Origin: CAWUEX02 sp963921305
Lineage (GTDB): Bacteria > Pseudomonadota > Alphaproteobacteria > Rhodospirillales > Rhodospirillaceae
Length of the DNA stretch: 64,000 nucleotides
NCBI GenBank assembly: GCA_963921305.4
Contig: CAWUEX030000002.1
Coordinates: 248,001 to 312,000, forward strand
Direction of reading: 5' to 3'
Position numbers and translations under genes: made by a program
Notes under the pieces: generated by a model
Database searches by the model: none
What the model was told of the DNA's origin: nothing
The model's input: the letters and a program-made list of their open reading frames with translations, nothing else
In this document: positions 55,498 to 64,000 of the stretch, one piece after another
Numbering within the stretch: the first letter of the stretch is position 1
How the letters are laid out: each line of letters starts with the position of its first letter

Positions 55498-58290
55498 ATG
55501 TCATTGAAGACTTCTCTGCGCGCCTCGGCTGCCGCCGCCGCGCTTTTTGTCCTGGCTCCTTTGGCCGTTGACGCAGCAACTCTGACCGGGCGGGTCTCGG
55601 ACAGCACCGGCAGCATCAACTTCGCGGGCGCTGAGGTGCGAATTGAGTCGCTGGGGCGCACTGTTTACACCAACCGCGACGGCGTATTCCGGTTTTCCGA
55701 TATTCCGGCGGGGACGTACGACGTTTCTGTCCGGTACATCGGTGCGGAGCCGGCCACCCGCTCCGTGACGGTGCGCGATACCGCGATTTCGAATCTCGTG
55801 TTCAACATCGGTGACGACGTCGCGCCGATTGAAAATGTCTTGGTCGTTGGTCAGTCCGCCGCAGCGTCAAACGCGCTCAACCGCCGCCGCTCCGCAGATG
55901 CGCTGCTGGATGCCATCACCGCCGACAACATCGGGAACTTTCCGGATCAAAACGTGTCCGAAGCTGCGCGCCGCATTGTCGGTGTGTCTGTGGAGAACGA
56001 TCAGGGTGAAGGCCGCTACGTCGTCATCCGCGGCATGAATGCAGACCTGAACACCACGTCGATCAATGGCCTGCGCATCGGCGCGCCGGAATCAGATGTC
56101 CGCCGCGTGGCATTGGATGTGGTGCCCTCTGACCTGGTGTCCGCAATCGAGATTGCCAAGACGGTTACGCCCGACATGGACGGAGATTCCATCGGTGGTG
56201 CCATCAACATCGAAACCGCCAGTGCCTTCGAGCGCGATGGCCTATTCTTCTCCGCACGTGCGGAGGGTAGCTACAACAATCTGGTGGACGAATACAGCCC
56301 ACGCCTGTCGGCGGCCTTCTCCAACACGTTCAGTGAGACCTTCGGCATGTCCGCCGCCGTGTCCTGGTTCGACCGTGACTTCGGCTCGGACAACAAAGAA
56401 GTGGATGGCGGCTTCCCCGAAGAAGGGGGCATCGTCTTCCCGGAAGAGCTTGAGTTGCGCGACTACGACGTCAACCGCGAACGCATCGGCATCAATCTCA
56501 ACTTCGATTTCCGGCCCAATGAAGACACCGATCTCTATGTGCGATCCGTCTACAATGACTTCTCGGACTATGAGTTCCGCAACCGGACCGAATTTAAAGT
56601 CGAGGACGATCCGGTGTCGGGCACGGCGACCTCCGCACGGTTCACCGATGAGTTTGAAATCGACCGGGATTCGAAAGACCGCCTCGAAACTCAGAAAATC
56701 TTTGCCGTGTCGACGGGCGGTGAATTCCGCATGGACCGCTGGACCCTTGAGGGCGCGGCAGGCTATTCGCGCGGCAGTGAGAAAGAACCGGGCCGCATCG
56801 ACGCTGATTTTCGCCGCACCTTCAATGAAGACGGCTCTGAGCCGTTCTTCGACGTCACCCTGGACTACGCCGATCCCCGCAGCCCGACGGCAATCTTCAA
56901 CAACGAAGCCACCCGGGCACTGGTGTTCGATCCGTCTCAGTATGAGTTCGATGAACTCGTGCTGGAAGACAACTTCTCCAAAGAAGAAGAGTTCAGCTTC
57001 AAGCTGGACATGTCCTATGACACCACCTTCGGTGCGTATCCGGGCCTGATCAAATTTGGCGGCAAGGTGCGGCTGCGGGACAAAGAGAACAACGCCGATG
57101 CCCGCATCTTCGACGGTTTCGCCGATGACTTGACCCTGGCGGATGTGCTGACCACTCAGGACTACGGTTTAGATAACTTCGGTCCATCCGCGGACCAGAA
57201 CGCTGTCCGCGCCATTGTCGAAGGCCGCCTCGGCGACTTCGAGCTGGCAGCTGAGGATACGGCCATCGACTCCGCGGCCAATGATTACGAGGCCAGCGAA
57301 GACGTATACGCGGCCTACATCATGGGACGAGTCGACATTGATGCTTTGCGCATCATCGGTGGCTTACGCGTCGAATGGACCGACTTCAAATCGAGCGGCA
57401 ATGAGATTTCCCTCAATGACGGCGACTTGGTGGCCATCACGCCGATATCGGATGAAAACAGCTATACGGATTTCATCCCGTCCCTGGCCTTGAAGTATGA
57501 CGTGACCGACGACGTGATTGCCCGCTTTGGCGCATCGCGCACCATCGCCCGGCCGAACATCGCCGATGTGGTGACCCGCATCGAAATCGAGGAAACCGAG
57601 GATGGCGAATTCGAAGGGACTGCGGGGAATCCAAACCTCGATCCCTATAAATCCCTCAATATCGACGCCAGCCTGGAATACTACCCGACGCGGCTGTCGA
57701 TCCTGTCCGCCGGCGTGTTCTACAAGGACATCAAAGACTTTATCGTCGATGCGGACCTGGCCGGCACGACGGGCTTCGAGCGTTTCGACGAAGTCACCGT
57801 GCCGATCAACGGTGATGCGGCTGACCTTCTCGGGTTTGAAGTTGGTTACAGCCAGCAGTTTGATTTCCTGCCGGCTCCGTTCGACGGCATCATCGTCGGC
57901 GCCAACTACACCTACGTCGACTCCGAAGCGACCTTGCGGGACGGCCGGGAAATTTCCTTCCCCGGGCAGTCGGAAAACATCTGGAACGCCAACCTCGGCT
58001 ACGAAAAAGGACCCTTCAGTTTCCGCGCTGCTTTTGCCTACCGGGATGATTACCTGGACGTCTTGGATGAAGGAGAAGCCGCCGGTGTTGATGCCGACCG
58101 CTTTGTCGACAGCCACTTCCAGATCGATTTGTCGGCCAAGTATCAGGTGACGGATCAGTTCCAGGTCTACCTGGAAGCGTCGAACATCAACGACGAGCCC
58201 TTCGTCGCGTACTTCAACGACGAGCGCTTTCTCAGCCAGTTCGAGGAATACGACTACACCATCTACATGGGCGTTCGCTTCACCTATTAG
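55498..58290 (+). CDS. TonB-dependent receptor with carboxypeptidase-like N-terminal domain
   Basis: A 930-residue outer-membrane receptor. A signal peptide (SAAAAALFVLAPLAVDA) is followed by a carboxypeptidase-regulatory-like domain at about 27-110 (TLTGRVSDSTG, FRFSDIPAGTYDVSV). The plug has NFPDQNVSEAARRIVGVSVENDQ and VVIRGMNADLNTTSINGL, and the barrel ends in an aromatic residue pattern (YTIYMGVRFTY). It is intact, unlike the receptor at 41841-44054. It faces the divergent phytase gene, so import of a phytate product or another phosphorylated compound is likely by context. A terminator follows. Confidence 0.93.
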   Translation: MSLKTSLRASAAAAALFVLAPLAVDAATLTGRVSDSTGSINFAGAEVRIESLGRTVYTNRDGVFRFSDIPAGTYDVSVRYIGAEPATRSVTVRDTAISNLVFNIGDDVAPIENVLVVGQSAAASNALNRRRSADALLDAITADNIGNFPDQNVSEAARRIVGVSVENDQGEGRYVVIRGMNADLNTTSINGLRIGAPESDVRRVALDVVPSDLVSAIEIAKTVTPDMDGDSIGGAINIETASAFERDGLFFSARAEGSYNNLVDEYSPRLSAAFSNTFSETFGMSAAVSWFDRDFGSDNKEVDGGFPEEGGIVFPEELELRDYDVNRERIGINLNFDFRPNEDTDLYVRSVYNDFSDYEFRNRTEFKVEDDPVSGTATSARFTDEFEIDRDSKDRLETQKIFAVSTGGEFRMDRWTLEGAAGYSRGSEKEPGRIDADFRRTFNEDGSEPFFDVTLDYADPRSPTAIFNNEATRALVFDPSQYEFDELVLEDNFSKEEEFSFKLDMSYDTTFGAYPGLIKFGGKVRLRDKENNADARIFDGFADDLTLADVLTTQDYGLDNFGPSADQNAVRAIVEGRLGDFELAAEDTAIDSAANDYEASEDVYAAYIMGRVDIDALRIIGGLRVEWTDFKSSGNEISLNDGDLVAITPISDENSYTDFIPSLALKYDVTDDVIARFGASRTIARPNIADVVTRIEIEETEDGEFEGTAGNPNLDPYKSLNIDASLEYYPTRLSILSAGVFYKDIKDFIVDADLAGTTGFERFDEVTVPINGDAADLLGFEVGYSQQFDFLPAPFDGIIVGANYTYVDSEATLRDGREISFPGQSENIWNANLGYEKGPFSFRAAFAYRDDYLDVLDEGEAAGVDADRFVDSHFQIDLSAKYQVTDQFQVYLEASNINDEPFVAYFNDERFLSQFEEYDYTIYMGVRFTY

Positions 58291-58350
58291 GCCAACGCGT
58301 CTTCACCGAATCTGCTCCCGGAATGGACCACCCACCGGACCGGATGCAGG

Positions 58351-58379
58351 AAGGGCCGCTCTTCGGAGCGGCCCTTTTT
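58351..58379 (+). terminator. Rho-independent terminator after the TonB receptor
   Basis: An 11-base stem (58351-58361 with 58366-58376) closed by a TTCG tetraloop, running into TTTTT. It lies about 60 bases after the receptor stop. Confidence 0.93.
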
Positions 58380-58451
58380 GTTGGCGCACTATGCTGGAAA
58401 GCAGGGGAAACCTTGTGTTTTTGGGTCTGAATAACTTTTTTGAAACTCTAG

Positions 58452-58468
58452 TCTAGAATGTTTCTAAA
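58452..58468. promoter_or_regulatory. Irr iron-control element-like box upstream of katG
   Basis: TCTAGAA-TGT-TTCTAAA differs at one of 14 fixed positions from the alphaproteobacterial Irr (ICE) consensus TTTAGAA-N3-TTCTAAA. It lies about 125 bases upstream of the katG start in a markedly AT-rich spacer. Irr couples gene expression to heme and iron status, and KatG is a heme enzyme, which fits. Binding is inferred. Confidence 0.55.
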
Positions 58469-58593
58469 AAAGGGCTTATAGATTTTAATTAGTCTAACTT
58501 AAAAAGTTGTGGACTGACGCGATATGGCCGTCTGCAGCTCACGACAGCCGATTAAGGCAAAACAGATCACAGGCACAAATTAAGGAGATCACC

Positions 58594-60879
58594 ATGTCAA
58601 AATGCCCCTTCGGACACTCAGGTACCAGCCGCCGCAACGTGCTGGCCGCCACTACCGCGCTGGCGGCTGCCGGAGCGATGCAACCCTCCGGCGCAGCAGC
58701 ACAAGGTGCAGATGACTCAACGGGCGGTGCCGTCGGCGGCATGCTGTCCAATAATGAGTGGTGGCCCAACCAGCTCAATCTCAAAATCTTGCACCAGCAT
58801 CAGCCGGTCTCGAATCCGCTCGACCCCGACTTCGACTACCGCGAAGCCTTCAAGGACCTCGACTACGACGCCCTGAAACAAGACCTGGCCGATCTGATGA
58901 CCGACAGCCAGGACTGGTGGCCGGCGGACTGGGGCCACTATGGCGGTCTGTTCATCCGCATGACCTGGCACGCCGCCGGCACCTACCGCTCCGGCGACGG
59001 CCGTGGTGGCGGCGGCACAGGCAGCCAGCGCTTCGCCCCCACCAACAGCTGGCCCGATAACGGCAACCTGGACAAGGCGCGCCGTCTGCTGTGGCCGATC
59101 AAAGCCAAATACGGCAACAAGATTTCCTGGGCCGACCTGATCATCCTGGCCGGGAACGTCGCCATGGAAACCATGGGCTTCAAGACCTTCGGCTTCGGCG
59201 GTGGACGCGAAGACATCTACGCCCCGGAAGAAGACATTTATTGGGGCGCCGAAGAAGAATGGCTGGCCAGTGAGCGCTACAGTGGCGACCGTGAACTGGA
59301 AGACCCCCTCGCCGCCGTGCAGATGGGCCTGATTTACGTCAACCCGGAAGGCCCGGACGGCAACCCGGACCCGGTCGCCTCCGGCCGGGACGTGCGTGAG
59401 ACCTTCGGCCGCATGGGCATGAACGACGAAGAAACCGTCGCCCTGGTGGCCGGCGGCCACACCTTCGGCAAGGCCCACGGCGCCGGAGACCCCTCCCTTG
59501 TTGGCCCGGCCCCGGAAGCCGCCGACATCGAGGAGCAGGGCTTCGGTTGGACCAACGCGTTCGAAACCGGCAAGGGTGTTCACACCACCACCAGCGGTAT
59601 CGAAGGCGCCTGGAAGCCGAACCCGACCCAGTGGGACAACGGCTACTTCGAAATGCTGTTCACCTATGACTGGGAGCTGACCAAGAGCCCGTCCGGTGCG
59701 CAGCAGTGGACGCCGATCAACCCCAAACCGGAAAACCTCATCCCCGATGCGCACGATCCGTCGAAGCTAGCACCGCCAATGATGACGACGGCGGACCTGT
59801 CGCTGAAGTTCGATCCGGTCTACGAGAAAATCTCGCGGCGTTTTTATGAAAACCCGGATGAGTTCGCTGATGCTTTCGCCCGCGCGTGGTTCAAGCTTCT
59901 ACACCGCGACATGGGTCCGAAAGCACGCTACCTCGGCCCCGAAGTGCCGGACGAAGACCTGCTGTGGCAAGACCCGATTCCGGCGGTGGATCACACCCTG
60001 GTGTCGGACCGCGACGTCCGCGACCTGAAGAAAGACATTCTGGACAGCGGCCTGTCGATCAGCGATCTGGTGTTCGCCGCCTGGGCCTCGGCCTCGACCT
60101 TCCGTGGCTCCGACAATCGCGGTGGCGCCAATGGTGCACGGATCCGCCTTGCCCCACAGAAGGACTGGGCGGCGAACGAACCGGCCCGCGTGTCGAACGT
60201 GATTGCCAAGTTGGAAGAGATTCAGACCGACTTCAATGGCAAGGCGCGCCGCGGCAAGAAGGTCTCCCTGGCCGATCTGATCGTGCTGGGCGGGACTGCC
60301 GCGGTTGAGCAGGCGGCGAAGGAGGCCGGCTACGACATCGACGTGCCGTTCACCCCGGGACGTGCGGATGCAACGGCCGAGCAGACGGATGTGGAGAACA
60401 TGCAATGGCTCGAGCCTGAAGCCGATGGTTTCCGCAATTTCCAAAAGAAGGCGTACAGCGTCGCCCCGGAGAAAATGCTGGTCGACAAAGCCCAGCTGCT
60501 GAAGCTGAGCGCACCGGAAATGACGGTACTAGTCGGCGGCTTGCGGGTGCTCGGCGCCAACCACGGCGGCGCCAAGCATGGCGTGTTCACCGGGCGCACG
60601 GGTCAGCTGACCAACGACTTCTTCACCAACCTGCTCGACATGGGCACGGTGTGGAATGCGAAGTCCGGCGAAGACGGCGTGTATGAAGGCCGCGACCGCG
60701 AAACCGGCGAAGTCAAATGGACCGGCACGCGGGTCGACCTGGTGTTCGGCTCAAACTCGCAACTGCGGGCCTTGAGCGAAGTCTACGGCCAGAGCGACGC
60801 CGGCGAGAAGTTCGTCAACGACTTCGTCAGCGCGTGGACCAAGGTGATGATGAACGACCGTTTCGATGTGATGGCGTAA
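58594..60879 (+). CDS. katG: Catalase-peroxidase KatG with Tat-type signal
   Basis: A 761-residue bifunctional heme catalase-peroxidase. Active-site residues align at exact spacing with M. tuberculosis KatG: distal R122, W125 and H126, D155, Y248 and M274 (the Trp-Tyr-Met adduct), and proximal H289. An N-terminal SRRNVLAATTALAAAGAM stretch is a Tat-like signal, pointing to a periplasmic enzyme, unlike the usual cytosolic form. AAGGAGAT fixes the ATG at 58594. A terminator follows. Upstream is an Irr-like box. Confidence 0.96.
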   Translation: MSKCPFGHSGTSRRNVLAATTALAAAGAMQPSGAAAQGADDSTGGAVGGMLSNNEWWPNQLNLKILHQHQPVSNPLDPDFDYREAFKDLDYDALKQDLADLMTDSQDWWPADWGHYGGLFIRMTWHAAGTYRSGDGRGGGGTGSQRFAPTNSWPDNGNLDKARRLLWPIKAKYGNKISWADLIILAGNVAMETMGFKTFGFGGGREDIYAPEEDIYWGAEEEWLASERYSGDRELEDPLAAVQMGLIYVNPEGPDGNPDPVASGRDVRETFGRMGMNDEETVALVAGGHTFGKAHGAGDPSLVGPAPEAADIEEQGFGWTNAFETGKGVHTTTSGIEGAWKPNPTQWDNGYFEMLFTYDWELTKSPSGAQQWTPINPKPENLIPDAHDPSKLAPPMMTTADLSLKFDPVYEKISRRFYENPDEFADAFARAWFKLLHRDMGPKARYLGPEVPDEDLLWQDPIPAVDHTLVSDRDVRDLKKDILDSGLSISDLVFAAWASASTFRGSDNRGGANGARIRLAPQKDWAANEPARVSNVIAKLEEIQTDFNGKARRGKKVSLADLIVLGGTAAVEQAAKEAGYDIDVPFTPGRADATAEQTDVENMQWLEPEADGFRNFQKKAYSVAPEKMLVDKAQLLKLSAPEMTVLVGGLRVLGANHGGAKHGVFTGRTGQLTNDFFTNLLDMGTVWNAKSGEDGVYEGRDRETGEVKWTGTRVDLVFGSNSQLRALSEVYGQSDAGEKFVNDFVSAWTKVMMNDRFDVMA

Positions 60880-60909
60880 GCCCGATACACGCACCTATCC
60901 GATAAGAGA

Positions 60910-60939
60910 AAGGGCCGCCCCCCTGGGCGGCCCTTTTTT
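60910..60939 (+). terminator. Rho-independent terminator after katG
   Basis: An 11-base GC-rich stem (AAGGGCCGCCC, 60910-60920, with the complement ending near 60935) followed by a run of six T residues. It lies about 30 bases after the katG stop. Confidence 0.92.
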
Positions 60940-61024
60940 GTTAACTCTTATTTTTACACGCGCCACGCCCTGAAATTCGTTCCCGAATTCCACTCTGCGC
61001 GTGATTAGGCCTCGGGGCGGCGGG

Positions 61025-61071
61025 TTGACACCCCAACACGCAAAAGTTACGAAAACAGAGTATTTTCGTGA
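61025..61071 (+). promoter_or_regulatory. Candidate promoter with inverted repeat upstream of 61090
   Basis: TTGACA at 61025-61030 is a good -35 box, with a weak TACGAA 17 bases later. An inverted repeat, ACGAAAA at 61049-61055 and TTTTCGT at 61063-61069, overlaps the presumed -10 region and could be an operator for the small membrane protein operon. Confidence 0.4.
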
Positions 61072-61089
61072 CGTATCGGAGACATTGCT

Positions 61090-61293
61090 ATGTCGAGGCT
61101 CTCGGTTGGGCTGGCCCTAGCTATGGCGCTGGGAACGTTGAGTTTCCCGGCCCATGCCTACCTTGATCCGGGCACGGCGAGCATCCTGGTGCAGAGTATT
61201 ATTGGCGGAATCGCTGCAGGGTTTGCCGTGATTTCGCTGAATTACCATCGCCTGAAGTCCAAAATTTCAAAGTGGCTCAACAAGTCTAAATGA
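61090..61293 (+). CDS. Small membrane protein with YLDPGT motif
   Basis: A 67-residue protein with a cleavable signal (LALAMALGTLSFPAHA). It then has YLDPGTASILVQSIIGGIAAGF, a conserved motif in small proteins found next to surface-polysaccharide and LTA-synthase-like genes, and a basic tail (YHRLKSKISKWLNKSK). GGAG lies upstream of the ATG. The next gene overlaps its stop by four bases (ATGA), so the three genes from 61090 form an operon. Function unknown; probably inner-membrane. Confidence 0.8.
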   Translation: MSRLSVGLALAMALGTLSFPAHAYLDPGTASILVQSIIGGIAAGFAVISLNYHRLKSKISKWLNKSK

Positions 61294-62690
61294 GCCGTCC
61301 CGAGTTTGCGGTTGAGGGCTCATTTCGCGATCCTTCCGGCACAGTATTTGAAATAGATGGCCGGATTTTCCGAACCGTCAATGAAGTGGCGCGGCAAGCC
61401 TATGAGACGGTGCGCGATCAGGGCGTCTTTCGCGACTTATCAGCATCACACATGCTGGTCTCGTGCACCGAAGTACCCGGTGATGAGAGACCCAGCAGCC
61501 TGCCCGATGCCGCTTACGTCTTGGAGCATAACCGCGTCCCACTCATCTCCTTCCCCTATGAGTGGTCCTTTCAAGCGCTGAAAGCGGCGGCGCTACATCA
61601 TCTCGATCTTCAACTCCTTCTCTTTGACCGCGATGTCGTGCTGTCCGATGCCACGGCGTATAACGTTCAGTTCATCGGGCCAAAACCGCTGTTCATCGAT
61701 GCGCTGTCACTTCGCCCCTATGTCGAGGGTGAAATCTGGAGCGGGCACCGGCGGTTCTGCGAACAGTTCCTCAATCCACTCCTTTTGAGATCCACTCTCG
61801 GCGTTGCCCACAATGCGTGGTTTCGCGGCAACCTGGAGGGCATTCAAACCAGTGACCTCGCGCGCCTGATCCCGTTCCGCAAGAAACTGTCGCTGAACAT
61901 GTTGAGTCATGTTGTTCTGCAGGCGCACCTGGAAGGGCGTGCACGCAGTGCCCCTGACGCCGCCATCGAGAAAGCAGCCAATCGCCGGCAGTTACCGCGC
62001 ACGAGCTATCGGGGTATGCTGACCCAACTGCGCAACTGGATTGCCCGTTTGCAGCCGGCGGACACGGGGAAAACCGTGTGGCAAGACTACGCGACCACCC
62101 ACACGTACGCTGGCGATGAAGCGGCGGACAAGGCGCGGATGATCCGCGACTTTGCCAAGGATGTCCGGCCCGGCACCCTGATCGACATGGGATGCAACAC
62201 CGGGGATTATTCCGCCGCGGCGCTGGACGGCGGCGCGGACTACGTGGTCGGCTTCGATTTCGACCAAAGTGCCGTTGATCAGGCGTTCATGCGTGCCGAA
62301 AACGGTGGTCTGAATTTCCTGCCGCTGTGGCTCGACGCCGCCAACCCGAGTCCGAGCCAGGGATGGCGGCAGTCGGAACGGGGAGGATTTGGCCAGCGGT
62401 TCAAAGCCGACGCCCTGATTGCGCTCGCCTTCGAGCATCATTTGGCCATCGGCAGAAATGTTCCGCTGGATGACGTGGTCGACTGGCTTATCAGTCTTGC
62501 TCCCACGGGCATTTTGGAATTCGTCCCGAAAACGGACTCGACGGTGCAGAAGATGCTCGCCCTGCGCGAGGATATCTTTCCCGATTACACCGAAGACGCC
62601 TTCACCCAAGCCATCGAACGGCGCGCGAAGGTCGTCTCGAAGACGGTCGTGTCGAGCGAAGGCCGAACGCTCTTCCGGTATCAGCGCTGA
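61290..62690 (+). CDS. SAM methyltransferase with large N-terminal domain
   Basis: A 466-residue protein. Residues 1-270 form an uncharacterised region with FPYEWSFQALKAAALHHLDL and FIDALSLRPYVEGEIWSGHRRFCEQFLNP. The C-terminal half is a class I methyltransferase: LIDMGCNTGDYSAAAL near residue 297 and VVGFDFDQSAVDQAF. Similar proteins occur in surface-polysaccharide loci. It overlaps the YLDPGT gene and is followed by the sulfatase-like gene nine bases later. Substrate unknown. Confidence 0.8.
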   Translation: MSRPEFAVEGSFRDPSGTVFEIDGRIFRTVNEVARQAYETVRDQGVFRDLSASHMLVSCTEVPGDERPSSLPDAAYVLEHNRVPLISFPYEWSFQALKAAALHHLDLQLLLFDRDVVLSDATAYNVQFIGPKPLFIDALSLRPYVEGEIWSGHRRFCEQFLNPLLLRSTLGVAHNAWFRGNLEGIQTSDLARLIPFRKKLSLNMLSHVVLQAHLEGRARSAPDAAIEKAANRRQLPRTSYRGMLTQLRNWIARLQPADTGKTVWQDYATTHTYAGDEAADKARMIRDFAKDVRPGTLIDMGCNTGDYSAAALDGGADYVVGFDFDQSAVDQAFMRAENGGLNFLPLWLDAANPSPSQGWRQSERGGFGQRFKADALIALAFEHHLAIGRNVPLDDVVDWLISLAPTGILEFVPKTDSTVQKMLALREDIFPDYTEDAFTQAIERRAKVVSKTVVSSEGRTLFRYQR

Positions 62691-62698
62691 GATCTGAC

Positions 62699-64000
62699 GT
62701 GAGCGACATGCCCGCACAAAATGCGACGGACGTTCAAGGCAGCGCGTGGCGGATTGAAGCCCTGCACCTGTTGCCGCTGTGGGGCTTTGCAGTCGCCCAG
62801 CCTTTGTTCAACGTGCTCTCGGCCAGTCCCGAGTTTTTCGTTGCGCACCGGTTCACAGTCACCGGACTGGTGATCTTGGCGATCGTGGTGTCGCTAGGCA
62901 TCCCGCTGGTCCTGGCCATCCTTGCGGCTTTGACTGGACAGGTCAGCGAGCCGCTCAGGCGATGGTGCCACCGTATCGCCGTTGCCGCATTTGCCGGCCT
63001 TACGGTTCTTGGTGCCCTCAATCTTTTTCTGGACGCCACGTTGATCGTAAATGGTGTGCTGGCTGCTGCAGTCGGTTTAGGTATCGCAGCGCTTTATGTA
63101 CGGAAAGAAGGCGTGCGGCGGTTTTTCACGATCCTATCTCCGGCTGCATTGCTCTTTCCCCTAACCTTTCTATTTTTCTCGCCGGTGTCGGAGCTGGTGT
63201 TCGCGGAACCGGACGACGTAGAGACGGCAACCGTCGAATCTCAAACGCCGGTCGTCTTCGTCATTTTTGACGAGTTCAATCCCACACCTTTGCTCAATGC
63301 AGACCGCCGCATCGACGAGGTGCGGTTTTCTAACTTTGCCGCGCTGGCGGACACCTCGCACTGGTACCCTAACGCGATTGGCATTCATAAGCGCACGCTC
63401 GCGGCGCTGCCTTCAATCCTCGGTGGCAAAATACCGGGCAACGAACTGCCGCCACCAACCTACTCCGTCTATCCGCAGACCCTTTTCACTTGGCTCGGCG
63501 GGAGCTACCGGCTGAACGTGTGGGAGACCGTGACGAACCTTTGTCCGCCTGATCTGTGCGATAACGCATCGACGGTCGGCGGATTTGACCTCTCGATCTT
63601 TATCTCGGATCTCGCGCTGGTCTACGCCTATATTCTCGTTCCACCGCAGCAGCGGGAACAGTGGTTGCCTCCTCTCAACACCGGCTGGAAAGGGTTCGCC
63701 AACCGGCCGGGCGAGTCTCCAGATAACGAGCAAGTAGACCTGACAGCTCAGAAAATCTTGGAAGAGAATTTTGCAGATGCATCTGCCGGACGGGCCGAAC
63801 TGTTCAAAAATTTCATATCCAGCATTGAGGGTGGCACCGCCTCGCTGGATTTCCTCCACACCCTGCTTCCGCATGGCCCGTACGAATATCTGAGTGACGG
63901 CAGCGCGTATACGGCTGCGATTGAGGGCAGAACACGTGGGGCTTGGACGGACAACGAATATGTCGTCGCCGTGGCTTACCAGCGCTACCTGCATCAACTG
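62699..64000 (+). CDS. Membrane-anchored sulfatase/alkaline-phosphatase-like protein, 5' part
   Basis: An open frame of 434 codons that runs off the right edge with no stop. It may start at GTG 62699 or ATG 62708. Four or five hydrophobic segments fill about residues 25-165. An extracytoplasmic domain then begins with VVFVIFDEFNPTPLL, the metal-binding strand of sulfatase-superfamily (LTA synthase/phosphoethanolamine transferase-like) enzymes, and a later FLHTLLPHGPYEYL fits the same fold. The expected nucleophile, usually a threonine soon after, is not certain. The remaining C-terminal metal ligands are outside the window. Context suggests surface-glycan modification. Confidence 0.8.
   Translation, partial: MSDMPAQNATDVQGSAWRIEALHLLPLWGFAVAQPLFNVLSASPEFFVAHRFTVTGLVILAIVVSLGIPLVLAILAALTGQVSEPLRRWCHRIAVAAFAGLTVLGALNLFLDATLIVNGVLAAAVGLGIAALYVRKEGVRRFFTILSPAALLFPLTFLFFSPVSELVFAEPDDVETATVESQTPVVFVIFDEFNPTPLLNADRRIDEVRFSNFAALADTSHWYPNAIGIHKRTLAALPSILGGKIPGNELPPPTYSVYPQTLFTWLGGSYRLNVWETVTNLCPPDLCDNASTVGGFDLSIFISDLALVYAYILVPPQQREQWLPPLNTGWKGFANRPGESPDNEQVDLTAQKILEENFADASAGRAELFKNFISSIEGGTASLDFLHTLLPHGPYEYLSDGSAYTAAIEGRTRGAWTDNEYVVAVAYQRYLHQL

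Noticed and set aside
56066..57049. Long same-strand open frame inside the second TonB receptor
   Set aside because: It is a shifted frame of the receptor with no recognisable domain.
58717..59754. Long antisense open frame inside katG
   Set aside because: It lies wholly opposite a gene with complete active-site motifs; GC-rich codons open the antisense frame.
1..64000. CRISPR array, rRNA or tRNA genes, prophage or IS element
   Set aside because: No repeat-spacer pattern, cloverleaf, rRNA, integrase or transposase was recognised by eye; a dedicated scan could still find a tRNA.

Overview
The window is about 64 kb of gene-dense, moderately GC-rich chromosome from an alphaproteobacterium. The evidence is a ChpT-type histidine phosphotransferase (CtrA pathway), a near-match to the Irr iron-control element upstream of katG, large TonB-dependent receptors, HspQ and the gene style generally. 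The two big receptors, the phytase and the Rieske/GMC oxidoreductases suit a free-living, probably aquatic, heterotroph. No rRNA, tRNA, transposase, integrase or CRISPR array was recognised. Function calls come from reading motifs and remembered family features; no database search was run.

Layout. 1-0.6 kb: 3' end of a carbamoyltransferase. 0.6-2.8 kb: cheR-cheY-chpT signalling genes. 2.9-7.0 kb: housekeeping (DUF3553, moaA, NAD kinase, HAD phosphatase, pyrD). 7.2-10.3 kb: MarR regulator and a two-component system with a small upstream protein. 10.3-14.1 kb: glycerate 2-kinase, then a tight radical SAM / Crp-Fnr / SDR unit. 14.1-16.1 kb: NCS1 permease with a frameshifted, apparently exported carbon-nitrogen hydrolase-like gene. 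16.2-26.0 kb: three SAM methyltransferases, a double cupin, a second sensor kinase and two tandem MFS transporters; two of the methyltransferases look like paralogues with long uncharacterised N-termini. 26.2-27.1 kb: hspQ and a peroxiredoxin. 27.2-34.9 kb: glycan-type genes (FkbM methyltransferase, two glycosyltransferases, a large HAD protein), ketopantoate reductase and a GlcD-type oxidase.

35.0-48.1 kb looks like an accessory oxidative or catabolic region: a secreted CpcT-like protein, VOC, MAPEG, DUF1838, DUF4174, a GMC oxidoreductase with its small subunit, a TonB receptor interrupted by one in-frame TGA, a divergent MarR regulator, a Rieske oxygenase and an unusual SnoaL/alpha-beta hydrolase fusion lacking the usual serine nucleophile. 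48.2-52.4 kb is a restriction island: a large type IIG-like nuclease-methyltransferase with a -1 frameshift at an A6 run, followed by an Mrr endonuclease. An 18-bp direct repeat lies just outside its left edge. 52.4-60.9 kb: orphan peptide-binding protein, divergent phytase and TonB receptor, and a Tat-type exported KatG. 61.1-64.0 kb: a YLDPGT small membrane protein, a methyltransferase and a membrane sulfatase-like protein that runs off the end.

Three genes are interrupted (14.5, 43.7 and 50.8 kb), each by a single-base event; these could be real decay, recoding or assembly errors. The strongest leads are the Irr-like box at katG, the A6 frameshift in the restriction enzyme, the methyltransferase/cupin/MFS region and the degenerate hydrolase fusion.
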